64,000 nucleotides of DNA from Perognathus longimembris pacificus (GCF_023159225.1 NC_063168.1:64831398-64895397); one strand, 5' to 3'; positions 1 to 11,469 are shown, counted from the first letter of the stretch. Notes: generated by a model not told the origin, from the sequence alone. Numbers and translations are program-made.

Positions 1-137
1 CATGCACATATGTATTGCTCACCATTCTTAAAAGATTATTGAAATATGGGTGTGGGTAGATAAAACATAAGTAGAGCATGTATATATAGCTGATGAGAAC
101 ATACAAGCTGAAACACTATTAATATTGGGCAGCTCCT

Positions 138-445
138 TACTACTGTAAGAAGACGGATTATGTGTCTCACAAACCCATATGTTGAAGCTGAAACTCCAAG
201 GTGATGATAACTGGAGGTGAATTTGGGGAATAATAAAATCATGAGGGTTAAGTTCTCATGCATTGAGTTAGTACCCCTAAAAAAAATGGAACCAAGGGGT
301 CTTGCTTGTATTTCCCATATTCTGCCATGTGGGAATACAGTCATCTGCAAACCAGGAAGTGAGCTCTGACCAAACACCAATGCAGCTCACAGCTTCATCT
401 TAGAACACCCACTCTGTAGTACTGTGAAAAAGAACTTCATGCTAT
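138..445 (+). mobile_element. MaLR-type (MLT1-like) LTR relic
   Basis: The stretch follows the MLT1/MST LTR pattern in order: 'cccatatgttgaagc', then 'aaggtgatgat', 'tggaggtgaatttggg', 'tcatgagggttaagttctcatg', and the 3' part 'tctgccatgtgggaata', 'catctgcaaaccaggaa', 'tgagctctgaccaaacacc'. It is clearly mutated, as expected for an ancient ERVL-MaLR solo LTR. Subfamily is judged from memory of the consensus and is uncertain. Nothing suggests it is transcribed. Confidence 0.8.
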
Positions 446-712
446 GAAGCCACCCACTGCCCTTGCTCATGCTGAGCTTTATATTGATGAGCGGGAAAGG
501 AAAACAAACCACACTAGAAATTGGATACCCTTTGTTTCATTTGCCCTTCAGGCAACACTAGATTTTCCATGTAGTATAGCCCTCATAGCACAACTCTGGC
601 TGTCTGGAGTTGCTGATGACCAAGGTATTTGCCTTAAAACTTCATTAGCATGAGAAAAAATATACTTTTTTATGTAGGATGTGTATGTACGTAGCTTGTT
701 GGGGGACATAAT

Positions 713-962
713 TGGAAATCATTTTATTCTTTCTTTCTTTCTTTTTTTTTTTTTTTTGCCAGTCCTGGGCCTTGAACTCAGGGCCTGAGCACTGTCCCTG
801 GTTTCCTTTTGCTCAAGGCTAGCACTCTGCCACTTGAGCCACAGTGCCACTTTTGGACGTTTTCTATATATGTGGTGCTGGGGAATTGAACCCAGGGTTT
901 CATGTATACGAGGCAAGCTCTCTTGCCACTAGGCCATATTCCCAGCCCCTGGAAGTCATTTT
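713..962 (-). mobile_element. IDL-Geo dimeric SINE, full length, with target-site duplication
   Basis: Read on the minus strand, an ID-like left monomer (from 949 downward) is followed by the right 'Geo' monomer and a poly(A) tail (a T-run at 731-757 on the plus strand). The flanks carry a 13-bp duplication with one mismatch: 'tggaaatcatttt' at 713-725 and 'tggaagtcatttt' at 950-962. This marks L1-mediated insertion. Short open frames here are SINE artefacts. Confidence 0.93.
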
Positions 963-2178
963 AAAAATAAGTTTTTTCCCATTGATCCATCTGCAGTGCT
1001 CTTACATAAGCCATTTACTTTTTATTCCTTAGACTGTGTTTCTTAGTGTACATTGTCAATTAGTGTACACATCATACACTTTAAGCATTTAGTGAGTAAG
1101 CACAAGTAAAGTAAGGTTTTGCTATTATTTTGTTGCCGTTCTTATTATATTTTTATGGTTCACTTTGTGATTATGGACAATGGAGTAAGTTAGTGAAGAG
1201 AACATTCAGGTAACGACAAACGATGTCATTATTATTTTGTAAGTTATTACTAGACTTGATTCAATCCAACCTCTAAAATTGTATGGAACATGTTTGGATT
1301 CAACTTAATAAAGAGGTTAAACAGATAGGATGAGTAACCTAAATTATTTCTCCATACTTTAGACACTTAGGAGTCCACAGTTAGTGTGAATAACATTTCA
1401 GTGGTGCTGTGGAAAAACTCTATTAGCTAGCAGGGCAAGAAAATTATCAGACTGTACCGAATAGCAAAGTATTCAGTAAAATTGTTATAATTTTCAAAAC
1501 ATGTTTTAATGTAGGTATCAGAAAAAATCCTTATGCTTAAAGAATTGACAGATGTGTCTTGAAGAATAGTTGAACTGAAGTTGTTTATAACAGAGAAATG
1601 GCATCCAAAATCTAATAAGAATGCCCTATCTCATACACTAAAGTACATTCACACATTTGTTTCATGAAACAAATTTTTCTGTAGACTTAAGCTGAGGAAA
1701 ATCTTTAGGGAATGAATTCACGTCTATAAATTTTTTTTCTTTTGTGATAGTCTGTGGAGGGTCTTGTTTCTGAATAATCCTTTGAATCATTCAGAAGATG
1801 GGAAATCTTACGAAAGGGCATGGATACTTATTCTTTAAAATGAGTGTTAGGAAATAAGTGGGCAATAAAAGTAGTGCAGGGATCTGTAAAATTGGTATGC
1901 TGCCACCCAACTTAAGTCACCGTAGTAGCACACCTTCCTAGCACAAGATTCATTAGTCTCCATATCAGTTTTGCTATTGAGTACCTTTATAGAAATGCAT
2001 GCAATGTAATGGAAATGTATCTGCACCTTATTATACAAGCCTTCCAAATATAAATAATGCAGGAGGTCTGTTCTTTGCAGAAAGATGTTGCGTTAGAAAT
2101 AGAAAACTGTAAACAAATTTCTAGTGATCCATATTGCATATGCTCCAGACAACACCAAGCTTTAATGCTTGTGCAGGA
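963..2178. other. Unannotated AT-rich single-copy DNA
   Basis: No repeat family, exon-like open frame or promoter-like patch is recognised here. All frames are short and contain many stops. Confidence 0.6.
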
Positions 2179-2183
2179 CTAAA

Positions 2184-2253
2184 TGTAGATGTGTGTGCGT
2201 GTGCAAGCACGCGCGTGCGCACACAGGCACACACATGTGCCCTCCCCCCCCCC
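2184..2253. repeat. Alternating purine-pyrimidine (TG/CG/CA) tract with C-run
   Basis: A TG-rich run passes into 'gcacgcgcgtgc', a perfect 12-bp palindrome at 2207-2218, then a CA-rich run and a short C-run. Alternating purine-pyrimidine DNA of this kind is prone to the Z form. It retains several CpG dinucleotides in an otherwise CpG-poor area. Confidence 0.8.
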
Positions 2254-2260
2254 GTCTGAA

Positions 2261-2960
2261 TTTGACAGCACTAGATTTGAATTTGGTTTTGTTTCCCTCA
2301 TGTTTTTTCTATTCCTCAGTGGATTTCTAAAGAATGTGTAATGTGATTGGTCTTGTTCATGATATTGTATACAAGGTTCCCTGGAAAATTAATAAGGCCA
2401 TCTCCAGCTCACAGCCCTATTTGCATACTTCTCTCCTACCAGTTAGCTTTTGATTTTCCTCTGTATCTCTTTATCTGCGGGCTACGGTTGAATGGTTCCT
2501 CACCCAAATCCCAAATCAACCTTTCTTATGGATCCCACATGACTCTCATCTTCAATTCTGGAGAATTGGATTATGTATTTTAGGCAATTACTGCTATGAG
2601 GTTCTTATGATTATTTTATGTTTCCTTTTCTTTAAAAGATAAAATATGTGTCAAATTAAATTGATAAAACTTTGCTAAAGGGTTAACCGAATTCCATAAT
2701 GATAAGTAGAATTGTAACTAAGATCTCTCCAGTAAAGTTAAATTGCAACTAACTCTTTAAAAGTAAAATTATAAGCTAATTCTATTTTACTAGAATGGGA
2801 GATTGACAAATATTCACCTCTTTTTCCTTTGCTACTGGAATTCTCTCAGAGAAGAGCTCAATGAGACGATCACTTAGCAGCTCCTTCAGGGCCTAAGATA
2901 ATTGAAGATTTTGACACAAGGATAAGAAGAGTTGGATCTGTTAAGGATGAATTCCAAATT
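2261..2960. other. Unannotated single-copy DNA
   Basis: No recognisable repeat or gene. An open frame of 78 codons at 2347-2583 has no family resemblance I can name and is no longer than expected by chance. Confidence 0.55.
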
Positions 2961-2971
2961 AATTCATTCTG

Positions 2972-3066
2972 CCTTTCTCTCTGCCCATTCCCTGTTCTTT
3001 CTTCTCCCTCCTCTTCTCCATCTCCCCTTCTTCTTCCTCCTCTTAGTCCTCTGTTTCCTCTGCCTT
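2972..3066. repeat. Polypyrimidine tract (CTT/CCT-rich)
   Basis: About 95 bases almost entirely of C and T on the plus strand. The minus-strand frame across it is a low-complexity Arg/Gly/Glu string and not a gene. Confidence 0.75.
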
Positions 3067-3207
3067 CTGCTATTTTCTGCATTCCCCAAAATTTATTTAA
3101 AGTAGATTTCTCAACATGGTCATATACTGGAGTCACAGAGGATTGATCCTATTAAGCTTCCATGGCTGGGCCCCACCTTGAGGAAGTTTAGTCATGTTCT
3201 GTATGAT

Positions 3208-3350
3208 ACATATATAATATAATATTATATATAATATATAATATTACATATATATATCATGCACATCATGCATATATATGTGTGTGTCTGCATGTTGTGT
3301 GTGTCCGTGTGTGTGAATATATGTATGAATGTGTGTGTATGTATGCATGT
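3208..3350. repeat. (TA)n / (TG)n low-complexity run
   Basis: An AT-only stretch with several self-complementary segments (about 3208-3262) is followed by TG-rich repeats to about 3350. This is a degenerate dinucleotide satellite. Confidence 0.8.
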
Positions 3351-3429
3351 ACGCAGGTAGGATGATGCTCTACCATGTGAATTATGTCTCTAGCCTCTTG
3401 ATTTTGCATTAGTTATTTTGTTGTAGAGT

Positions 3430-3695
3430 ATCACTTGATGTCCAGGCCAGTGGGACTGCTATCCTACTTTTACATCCCCCATGATATGGGGGATGAGAGG
3501 TGCATACCAATGGGCTCAGCCATTGTGCACCCCAAACTAAGTGGGATGCAAGGCATGAGCCACCTGGCTCAGACATTAAATTGTTCTGTAGTGAACTTTT
3601 ATGAGCAGGTTGGCATTCAACTATGGTCTTGATCTCTGGTGCCCACATAGTTAGGATTACAGGCTTGAGCTACAGTACCTTCTTTCCGCTCTTTC
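3430..3695 (-). mobile_element. Old 7SL-derived (B1/Alu-like) SINE
   Basis: The plus strand carries reverse-complement landmarks of a 7SL SINE: 'ggttggcattcaactatgg', then 'aggattacaggcttgagc' near 3653-3670. A related half lies at about 3440-3570, including 'ggcatgagccacctggct'. It is strongly diverged, so boundaries are approximate. No tail or duplication is clear. Confidence 0.6.
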
Positions 3696-3739
3696 TTTGA
3701 TAGAATACTTTTGAGTATAGTTTCTTTAACTTTTGAAAA

Positions 3740-4065
3740 TTTAGGGGTTGTTGATGTTGTTTGGCTTGGGTTTGGAAGTACTGGTATTTGAACTTAGAAT
3801 CACAGGTTATCTAAGGAAGAGCTATGACATGCTTCCAGCCCTCTTTGACTTTTATTGTTCATATAAGGTCTCATTTTTTAACTTGGTTAAAATGATCCTC
3901 TTGATTATTCTTTCCAAGCCAATGGAGTTACAGTCACATACCACCATGTCAAAATTACTAATTAATGCAAGGTCTTGTCAATTGTTTTCCCAGGCTGGCT
4001 TTAGCTGTCATCTTCCCAAGAACCTGAGATTATTGGTATGAGTCATTGCACCTGGCCTGGAACTT
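3740..4065 (-). mobile_element. Old 7SL-derived SINE, probably dimeric
   Basis: Reverse-complement 7SL landmarks are visible: 'cccaggctggctttagctg', 'gagattattggtatgagtc', 'attgcacctggcctgg' (3990-4060), with 'gttacagtcacataccacc' upstream as a second half. Heavy divergence points to an older subfamily than the IDL-Geo copies. Confidence 0.6.
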
Positions 4066-4797
4066 TCTCTTTTAATTTATTATTTTCAGACAAAGAAAAT
4101 AAGCAGTTTCTGATTGAGTTGAAATATAAAAATAATTTCAGGGTGAAGAAATCACTTTAAACATCAAATCATAAAATGGCTCATCTAAAATATACAGATT
4201 TGTACTCCTATATATCTATATATACATACATGTGGAGGGAGAGAATGAAAAGTCTATTTGAATTATACGAAGGGCATTTCTGTAGGTTTTTATTAGCATA
4301 CATTAATGTACAAAGGAATTTCATTGTGATATTTCCATGCATGAATACAATGTACTTGCTTGCAAGAGAGTAGCATTTGTTGATTGCTTTCTCTTGAACA
4401 ATGGAATGTTTTCTTGTGTCTGGCAACTTTTCTCCAGGGAGGAAAGATATTTGCTCAATTTTGGGATTTAGTTTTGGTCTGTCTGTCAGAAGCTGTATGA
4501 GTTCCTATCAAATCTTTAAAGATCCAAGGTGGGAACAGATGCTTAATGCAACTCTAGCCTTTAAAAATACATATATATGAATTCTAGATGATCATTGAAA
4601 GAAATAAACTAAAGCTACAGGCTACTTGACCATAGAATGACTGCTGAGCCACAGAAATTAATTTCTGTGCACCAGGAAAACTAAGTTGCAACGTTAGAAG
4701 ATGCCTGCAGCTTGCACCTGTGGCCTCCATTGATATTTATAAGGGCACTACTCTTTTGTTTGGAAAATAGCTGAATGGAAATTTTTGAGATGATCTT
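4066..4797. other. Unannotated single-copy DNA
   Basis: AT-rich, with a short TA-rich run at about 4208-4232. No gene or assignable repeat seen. Confidence 0.55.
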
Positions 4798-4798
4798 G

Positions 4799-4850
<52 letters not shown>
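4798..4850. repeat. (GT)n microsatellite
   Basis: A pure GT dinucleotide array of about 26 units, long enough to be length-polymorphic. Confidence 0.97.
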
Positions 4851-4852
<2 letters not shown>

Positions 4853-6424
4853 AAATAAAATAGATAAGGAGAATGGAAGGGGAGTCACTCTGTGTAGCAG
4901 AGTGATAGGAATTAGGGTTGTTCCTGGAATATTAATAAAGGTACAAATTGTGGATTGAGAAGCATCGTCCTTGAGAGGAGGAAGCCATTGGTGCCTAACC
5001 TGATGGAATCAAAGGTTGGCCAGGGGAAATCTCTGTGTGGATAACCTAAGAAATCCAATATAGTTATGCTCAATCTGAATTTGTGTAAATGGTTCTCTCT
5101 TCTTTGGCGTGTTTTCAAATTGTTTAGCTATACTCAAATCATCAGAAGTAAGTGTTACAAAAAAATGGTGTTGTTAATTGTATATTAAGTAATGTGTCTG
5201 GAATGGGAAAGACCATTTATAGGGCTGAGGAGTGAAAATTGAGTGAGGAAGCCAAGTTCACCACACTTTCAGTGATCCTCAGAAATATTAGGAAGGATTT
5301 GAATTTCCCATAGTCCAGTAGAAACAGACCAGAGTCATGTTTATTTCTATAAAAAATGAATTCTGGAGGAATCAGGACAGAAGATTATGCTGATATTATA
5401 AGAAGGAATGACTCAGTCCTTTTCATTGCTCTAAGTGCCCTCAATAAGCAACTGCCATAACAAGCCCATTTCAGCTGTGTTGTTTGGGCTCAGGAGAAGC
5501 TGGGGCTAAATCCTCAGCCATTGAAACATGAGTGCCTTTCTTAATTTCTACTTGAAAGCACCAGGAATGAGTACTAGACATCGAGACATAATCCTTAAAG
5601 TATTTTTGGTCTGAAAGCATGGACATTATAAGAGGAAATGATAGCCATAAAAGACTAACTTCCACATCTAGACCAATGCACATTGTTGCTCAGCAACTCA
5701 ACGTACGTTTGGGAACAAGCCAGGATGAAATACAAGAGACTTTACAAAGAATATACATTGTCAAATGACTAAAGATTATACTTCAATTGATTGTTTCCAC
5801 ATCCATTATCACTGCCAACACGTGGTAGTCTGACAGTCTGGGCAATTGTGGCTCCACTGTCTACTCTAGCCACACTTCCCAGGCAGCATTGTTATTCAGA
5901 TGTGTTAACTTATATACTATTGTAATTTTAGGTATCTCATAAACCGTAATATGTCATAAGAATTACTCATCATTTCTATCAGTGGAACTCTTTCATGGCA
6001 TTCATTTTGTTTTGTGCTTTATTTCATATTTCTGTGATTTAAGGTGATAACTGAAAGCCCTATTTGTCTCTGATATATTGAGATTCGATCATCATATTTT
6101 CATGCCATATTTTCATACTTTCTATTAGTTAGTCTCTTGAAACAAATGCCTTTAGTTCAAATGTAAACAGGAAATACTGTAACTAGTATGCCATTTAATG
6201 AGCCTGGGGATAGACATGTGAAATGTTATGATGGTGGTGATTTAATTTTGTGGAGATAATGGTGAATGAATTTGTTTCTTAAGATTACTGTAAAGACTAC
6301 CTTTAATTGAGTGGCTTAAAGCAAAGATTAAAACCCTTGTGTTCTGGAAGACAGAGGTGTGAACTGGTTCATCAAGGCTGCATTTGTTGCGTAGGGTACA
6401 GGTAAGAGTCTCTTGCCTTTCTAG
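4851..6424. other. Unannotated single-copy DNA
   Basis: No recognisable transposon, exon or RNA gene. Open frames are at most about 70 codons and unlike any family I know. Confidence 0.55.
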
Positions 6425-6453
6425 CTTTATCTATCTATCTACCTATCTATCTT
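6425..6453. repeat. Short (TATC)n tetranucleotide run
   Basis: About seven imperfect TATC units abut the downstream L1 3' end. They may derive from its A-rich tail, which reads as T-rich on this strand. Confidence 0.75.
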
Positions 6454-6900
6454 ATTGTCAAAGTGTTGTGCAGAGGGGTTACAGTTTCATACATAAGGCA
6501 GTGCGTACATTTCTTATCCAACTTGTTACCTCCTTCCTCATTCCTCACCCCCCCCCCCCCGCCTAGCCTTCCCTCCTCCCCATTTCCCTCCTCCCATGAG
6601 TTGTACTTTTGGTTACAGCATACAGTTTTGTAAGTATTGCTGTTGCACTGGTTTGTCTTTTATCCTTTGTCTCTCCAATGTGATATTATGCCTCCCTTCT
6701 CTCGTTCCAATTAAAACTAGATCCTTATATATTGCCTTTCTAGCTTTTAGAGATTTTCTTATCATTCCACCTTCCATGTTTCAAACCAATCTCATGGCCT
6801 TCCCAAGTCAATGCCTTCACATACTGACCTCTGCTTTAGTTTCCACCTCTTCTTTGTTGACCCTTCTCTCTCCTTCTTACAGAAATCTTACCCGTTATAT
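6450..6900 (-). mobile_element. L1 3'-UTR fragment (5'-truncated)
   Basis: It begins 'ttattgtcaaagtgttgtgc' and continues 'ggttacagtttcatacata'. This is the reverse complement of the 3' end shared with the copies at 43.5, 55.6, 57.8 and 62.9 kb, where the sense strand ends in a 'tgtaacccct' block and an AATAAA-like signal. A C-run lies at 6547-6561. The far end is less certain. It holds no ORF1 or ORF2 sequence. Confidence 0.7.
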
Positions 6901-6904
6901 TATG

Positions 6905-8555
6905 CCTAACCAGATACTTCAGTAATTACATTTGCTTTGTACTTTTGGCTAGTTAAGGTAACATATTCATGGTTTTCAGGGATCAAGAGAAAGGTATCTC
7001 AGGGAAAATTATTCTGTCTAGTTACTAGAATAAATGAAAAGTTTAATGACAAAATAGATTTTTATGGCAACTTTAAAGGCATATTGTGAATGAAAAATCT
7101 TCTACGATGTTAAATTATTAAACTGAAGAATATAGATTTTTGTGCATTGAATATTTGCCACCTCCACATTTCTTTGATCATCCTTTAGACTGTACAGATA
7201 ATTAATGTTGAAACAGTATTGTCTGATGGAGTTTGTTGGATTGATGATTTTAGACAACATTTTGCTTGTTATTACCCCCACAGACTCCAGAGTTTCTTAG
7301 TGAATAATTTTAAATGATTAATGACTTTATAATTAGATAAATAATTGATATGGTTCAATGATATGCTCTTTTACAACTTTATTAATATTTGTGTTTGTGC
7401 TATAAATGCCTTTCTACACTTTACCAGCACTAAAGAAAACATAATCCCTGGTAGAATTGGCAGAATGTTATTGGAGAACCCTTGCTAGAGATGAAAAATG
7501 TAAATTAGCCATCCTGTTTCAAGGCATTAGCTGCTGTTGTACTTAATTATTAATGTGATTTGTAGTGTTCACTGTGAGAATGTAGTGAATGGGTTTGGTG
7601 TTCATGTTATTCAAAATCAATATAATACTCAAAAGACTCCCAATCAACGTAAGTGGGTTGTTTAAATGTGGCTACAGGTCTGCTGCAATTGGTGATTTTG
7701 TTTTTATCTTTAGGCTCAGAAAGGGTGCATATTATATTCTTTTTCATGGTTGAAGTCTTCTAAGCTAAACTTTAGTTAATATGGTGTTATTAGTAAGTAT
7801 TTTGTAAGTGAAAATATATTTCTATTTATTTTTACACTCTGAAAAGTATATAATAATGTAAATAAGACAATAAGTATGTTTCTTTACTAACAAGTAAAGC
7901 AACATGAAAATGGCAACTTTACATGTACCTGGGTGAAGTACTATTTTAAAAACAGTTATTAACTAAGACATACAATTACTTTTTAAAAAGCATTTTCTAA
8001 TTTAAAATCTGAGGCAGATTTGAATTTCCATTAAAAATACTAATTTTTGAGCCACTGGATTGAAAGTAGAGTGGGGTTTTCTTTGTGTTGCTGTTTTCTA
8101 CAGTAAAACATTTAAATCTAGGTCTCTGTGGCACAAATGTCAGAAGAGCCCCAGCTCCTGAGTGTTTTATTACCAGGCCAATGAGTCCAGGGTTTCACCC
8201 TCTGGTGTTGAGAGATGATGATGTAGGAACTACTTTGCAAAAAGTGAAATGAATGGGATTTCTTTCCAAGTAATAGCTATCAAAATAAATTACTCTTACA
8301 TTTTTTAACTTGATAATATAAAGTTCAGTATCCAATATAGATCTTAATAAGTTTCTGGTATCATTTTTCCCCAGTGATAATTTTACTACTTCACTCAAAA
8401 AAACTTTAGTATTTCTTTCTAACATTGTAATTTGGAAGGTAGAAACTCCAAAGATGCTAGTATATTTTCATTTTCTTTCTCTGCAAGGTAGTATGCAAAG
8501 TGCTGGATTGTTGAATTTTCATGTTTTCATCATGGAATGACAGGATGCATATCAC
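6905..8555. other. Unannotated AT-rich DNA
   Basis: No repeat I can name and no coding signal over about 1.65 kb. The base composition is markedly AT-rich from 7000 to 8100. Confidence 0.55.
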
Positions 8556-8574
8556 AGTAGTTGTTAGGAAAGAT

Positions 8575-8910
8575 CAGGCCGATGAAAGGAGGGGAAGGAC
8601 ACAGAGAACTCAACAGATCAGATCAGACTTTAATCATTGCTGAAGAGGAGCTCCAAGTAGCACCCAAAAGAGTCAGCCATAGAAGAGGTGTGGAGGGAGG
8701 AAGGTCTGGTCTCCGAGTATAGTACAAATGAGGAATCTGATAGGTTGTGAAATCAGGCATTGTCTGGAGACAATTTTGCTAGGAGCAATGTACACTTCTA
8801 GAAAGGTCCCAGGGGGAGGTTGGTCAGTGTGGGTGTGGGTGGGTGGGGGGGGGGAGAAGTGGGCCAGAAGGCCGTATTGGGCTATGAGAACAACGCAGAT
8901 TGCCATCATT
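8575..8910 (-). mobile_element. 3' LTR of the class I ERV
   Basis: It shares ordered blocks with 10180-10505: 'ataggttgtgaaatcaggca' against 'ttaggttgtgagattgggca', 'cacttctagaaaggtccca' against 'cacttccagaaatggccca', and 'attgggctatgagaacaa' against 'attgggtaatgagaacaa'. On the minus strand an ATTAAA-type signal lies near 8632, followed by a pyrimidine-rich end. The two LTRs differ at many positions, so the insertion is old. Confidence 0.75.
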
Positions 8911-9129
8911 TGAGACCCTGAGAAGAATAAAAGGTTAAAAGGTGCTGTGTCTTTCTGGGTACTTCTTGCAGATAGGAAGTCAGCGTGGGGTGCAGGAGAC
9001 AAGCAGAGGGCAAGGGTCCTTGGTGGTTCTCAGGCTGCCCATGAGAAAAGAAAGTTCTGGGTTCCTGATCTTGCTTTGTCAGATGTCCAGCTGTCAGTTG
9101 TGCTAGGGAGAAAGAGCAGCTTCCTCGCT

Positions 9130-9440
9130 TCTGAGGACAGTCCATTTGCCAGTGTCCCCATGCACCACAAAGTGGCATAGCATAGAGGAGGGCCATAGAT
9201 TTGCGCAAGCTCTTGCCCAGGGTCTATCTTTGCCACAACAGAAGCAGCCACCAGGAGCATAGATGAGCCAGAGGCCCATTTTGGGAGTGTCCTGGCATAA
9301 GCAGGTCTATTTGGGGGCTACTGGGCAGTGACCAAGGGGTGGCATCTGACTTTAGCTCTCTTTTTCTTTTATCCCCACTTCATCTTGATTATTCAAGACT
9401 TTGAAGGCTACATCAAGGAGGTCTTGTTGTGGCATTTGGG
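9130..9440 (-). pseudogene. gag: ERV gag remnant: capsid end and two nucleocapsid zinc-knuckle traces
   Basis: On the minus strand, 9432-9366 reads QQDLLDVAFKVLNNQDE, resembling the capsid/nucleocapsid junction of class I ERV Gag proteins. A TAA stop follows near 9357. In the same frame, 9246-9205 reads CFCCGKDRPWARAC: it has C-x2-C-x4-?-x4-C spacing with Pro where the zinc-binding His should be. In a different frame, 9169-9137 reads CGAWGHWQMDC, the C-x4-H-x4-C end of a second knuckle whose first Cys is not present in that frame. Two knuckles in tandem are known in some class I ERVs. The stop, frameshift and lost ligands show it makes no working Gag. Confidence 0.72.
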
Positions 9441-9848
9441 GATCCTTCTCTAGCTTTTAGGGTACAAACAGGGACGTTAACTTGTGGATATGACTACATT
9501 TAGAAGACAAAGAGGTTTGCCTTACATTTTGAGAGGAGCTGGTTGAGTTGGAGGCTTACATCCCCTTTCTGACCATGTGTTCTCCACATAGAACTGAGGG
9601 GTGCCAGAGGAAGGTCAAAGAGGGAGTTTAGAGAGGGCAGTTTCACCTAAGAGAATCTGAACCACAGAGAGGAAGAATATGATGACAGGAGCAAGGAAGG
9701 AAAGAAGCTTGGGCACAGGGAACCTGTGACCATTTGCTTTGTGGGGTCAAAAATACTCAAGTCAATGATTATGCTGATCCAGTTGGCCTTGAGGCCAAAT
9801 CTGAATGCAAAGGTGAACATGGGGTTAAACTAAGGTCTGTAAGCTGGT

Positions 9849-9878
9849 AAAAAAAACAACAACAACAACAACAAAAAA
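9849..9878. repeat. (AAC)n short trinucleotide run
   Basis: About six AAC units bounded by A-runs, inside the internal part of the ERV. It arose after insertion or from an A-rich internal site. Confidence 0.85.
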
Positions 9879-10179
9879 CTGCTGGGACCCCAGGTTAGAA
9901 GGCAGTGAGGAGAAAGAGAGAGCCAAGAACCTGCACTAGGTAAGGCATCCCCGAATACTAGATCTAGGCAGGAGAGAAAATCCTCAGAGGAGAGAATGGT
10001 CAGTCCCAAATGACATCAGACAGAGGAGGTCCCTGGGATCCATCATAGAAAAAGTTTCTCACTCGAGGCACCACCAAGAGAGGGTCTGGAGTCCTTATCT
10101 CACAATGCCCAAAGAAGAAATGGGCAGTGGTAGATGGTAGCTGTCAAATGGCAAATAGCCATGGATCTGAAGGTCAAAA

Positions 10180-10510
10180 GAAGAGTATAGACAGGAGGAG
10201 GAGAGAAAAGTACTCAATGCTCTTATAACAGTTTATCAGTTCAATCAATAAAGGTTTAGGTAAAAAACTAGCCTCCCTTATGTAGCACCGGGATAGTGGA
10301 GGCTCTGGGTCATGCAAAATGAGGCTGCTGTTAGGTTGTGAGATTGGGCAGATGGTCTCGCCAGGGTCAATGAGCACTTCCAGAAATGGCCCAGGAGAGA
10401 GGTTTTCCAAGAACTGGCCCTGAGTGGCAGGGCAGTGTTTGGGGGCCGTCAGTGATTCATGAAGGCAGCATTGGGTAATGAGAACAATGCACTTTCCCAT
10501 CAATGGTCAG
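10180..10510 (-). mobile_element. 5' LTR of the class I ERV
   Basis: Partner of the LTR at 8575-8910, aligned block by block over about 330 bp. On the minus strand it runs from about 10505 ('tgatgggaaagtgcattg') to about 10180. A TTATTG-type A/T-rich signal replaces a clean polyadenylation motif. I could not identify a primer-binding site after its end. Confidence 0.7.
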
Positions 10511-10515
10511 CGAAA

Positions 10516-11290
10516 TGACTCATGAAGTGACTCATTTCCTGGAAGTTGCTATGTCTAGGATTTTGGTAAACTCTTTTCTTATCGGCTATTTAAACAACAT
10601 TGGTGACATTAGTGATTCTTTCAAAACTATAGCTTATGTCTTAGCCTATTAAAATTCTTACAAATGATAAGCTACTTCAGAATTTTCTTCATAAAGAGTA
10701 GCTTAAGTCAATATTTTTTGCTCTAAGGTATTGAAAATAAATATTTAAATAAAAAATTGAGAGGAAAATTCAAAACAAACTAGTGAGAAGAAAATCTACA
10801 GAATGAAATAAGATAAATATTACTGCAATTTGAAAGTCCTATTTATTTAATTATGATCCTCAAAATATTCTTGGTTTGAAAATGATACAATTCAGGACAA
10901 AAAGGTGAAAAAGATATTTTGTACAAGTGCATAGTTGGGTGGTATTGCTCTGATGAATAGGAAACCATATATTTGATGTGATTATATTGATATGACTATA
11001 GTTGATATGTTTATGATTTTATCTATCTCAATTTTTATATCCTAAACTTTTTAAACTTTTTATCTTTATTACAATCTCACTTTTCAAAAAATTACTTAAA
11101 ACTTTTCTTAGAAGTGTTTGTGTTGTCCAATACCATATTCAAGTGATTTCATGTGTTTATAGATGCGCATATTTATATATACTTTCTGTAGTATTGATCT
11201 CTATCTTTGGCTATTGACTAATCAACTCTAGGATTGAGCTATGATTATGATTGTAATTATGTTATGCTCTATATGATTGGCTTTCATAGA
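10516..11290. other. Unannotated AT-rich DNA
   Basis: No repeat family or gene recognised. Very AT-rich from 10660 on. Confidence 0.55.
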
Positions 11291-11295
11291 TATGG

Positions 11296-11450
11296 AAATA
11301 TCTATCTATCTACCTGATTATATATACATATGTATATATGTGTATATATATTCAGATATATACATTTAAAATCAGACATTTACATATAAAACTAGATAAA
11401 TACAAATAAAGTAAAATAAATATGTATACCTATATGTATATATGTGAAAG
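11296..11450. repeat. TA-rich low-complexity run
   Basis: ATAT/TATG-type degenerate dinucleotide repeats begin with a short (ATCT)n at about 11301-11316. Confidence 0.75.
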
Positions 11451-11469
11451 AGATTTTAACTTAAAATGC

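Larger units (their letters stand above)
8575..10510 (-). mobile_element. Decayed class I (gammaretrovirus-like) endogenous retrovirus, internally deleted
   Basis: Two related LTR-like segments (about 8575-8910 and 10180-10505) flank about 1.27 kb on the minus strand. The internal part holds Gag traces in the expected order: a capsid C-terminal-like segment (9366-9432), a first zinc-knuckle-like box (9205-9246) and a second (9137-9169). An in-frame stop lies between capsid and first knuckle, and a frameshift separates the knuckles. No protease, polymerase or envelope sequence is visible; the 3' LTR follows about 230 bp after the last knuckle. The GHW..DCP style is typical of class I/gamma-type Gag. 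It is plainly non-functional. The family is not identified. Confidence 0.78.

Noticed and set aside
719..1032. Short frames on both strands near 0.7-1.0 kb
   Set aside because: They recur at every IDL-Geo copy (14.7, 16.0, 22.9, 25.4 kb) and are SINE translations.
3409..3648. 79-codon minus frame
   Set aside because: Overlaps an old 7SL-like SINE; no independent coding evidence.
8906..9208. Intact retroviral Gag gene
   Set aside because: The 100-codon frame holds only the end of one knuckle; the capsid trace and first knuckle lie in another frame with a stop between. It is a pseudogene.
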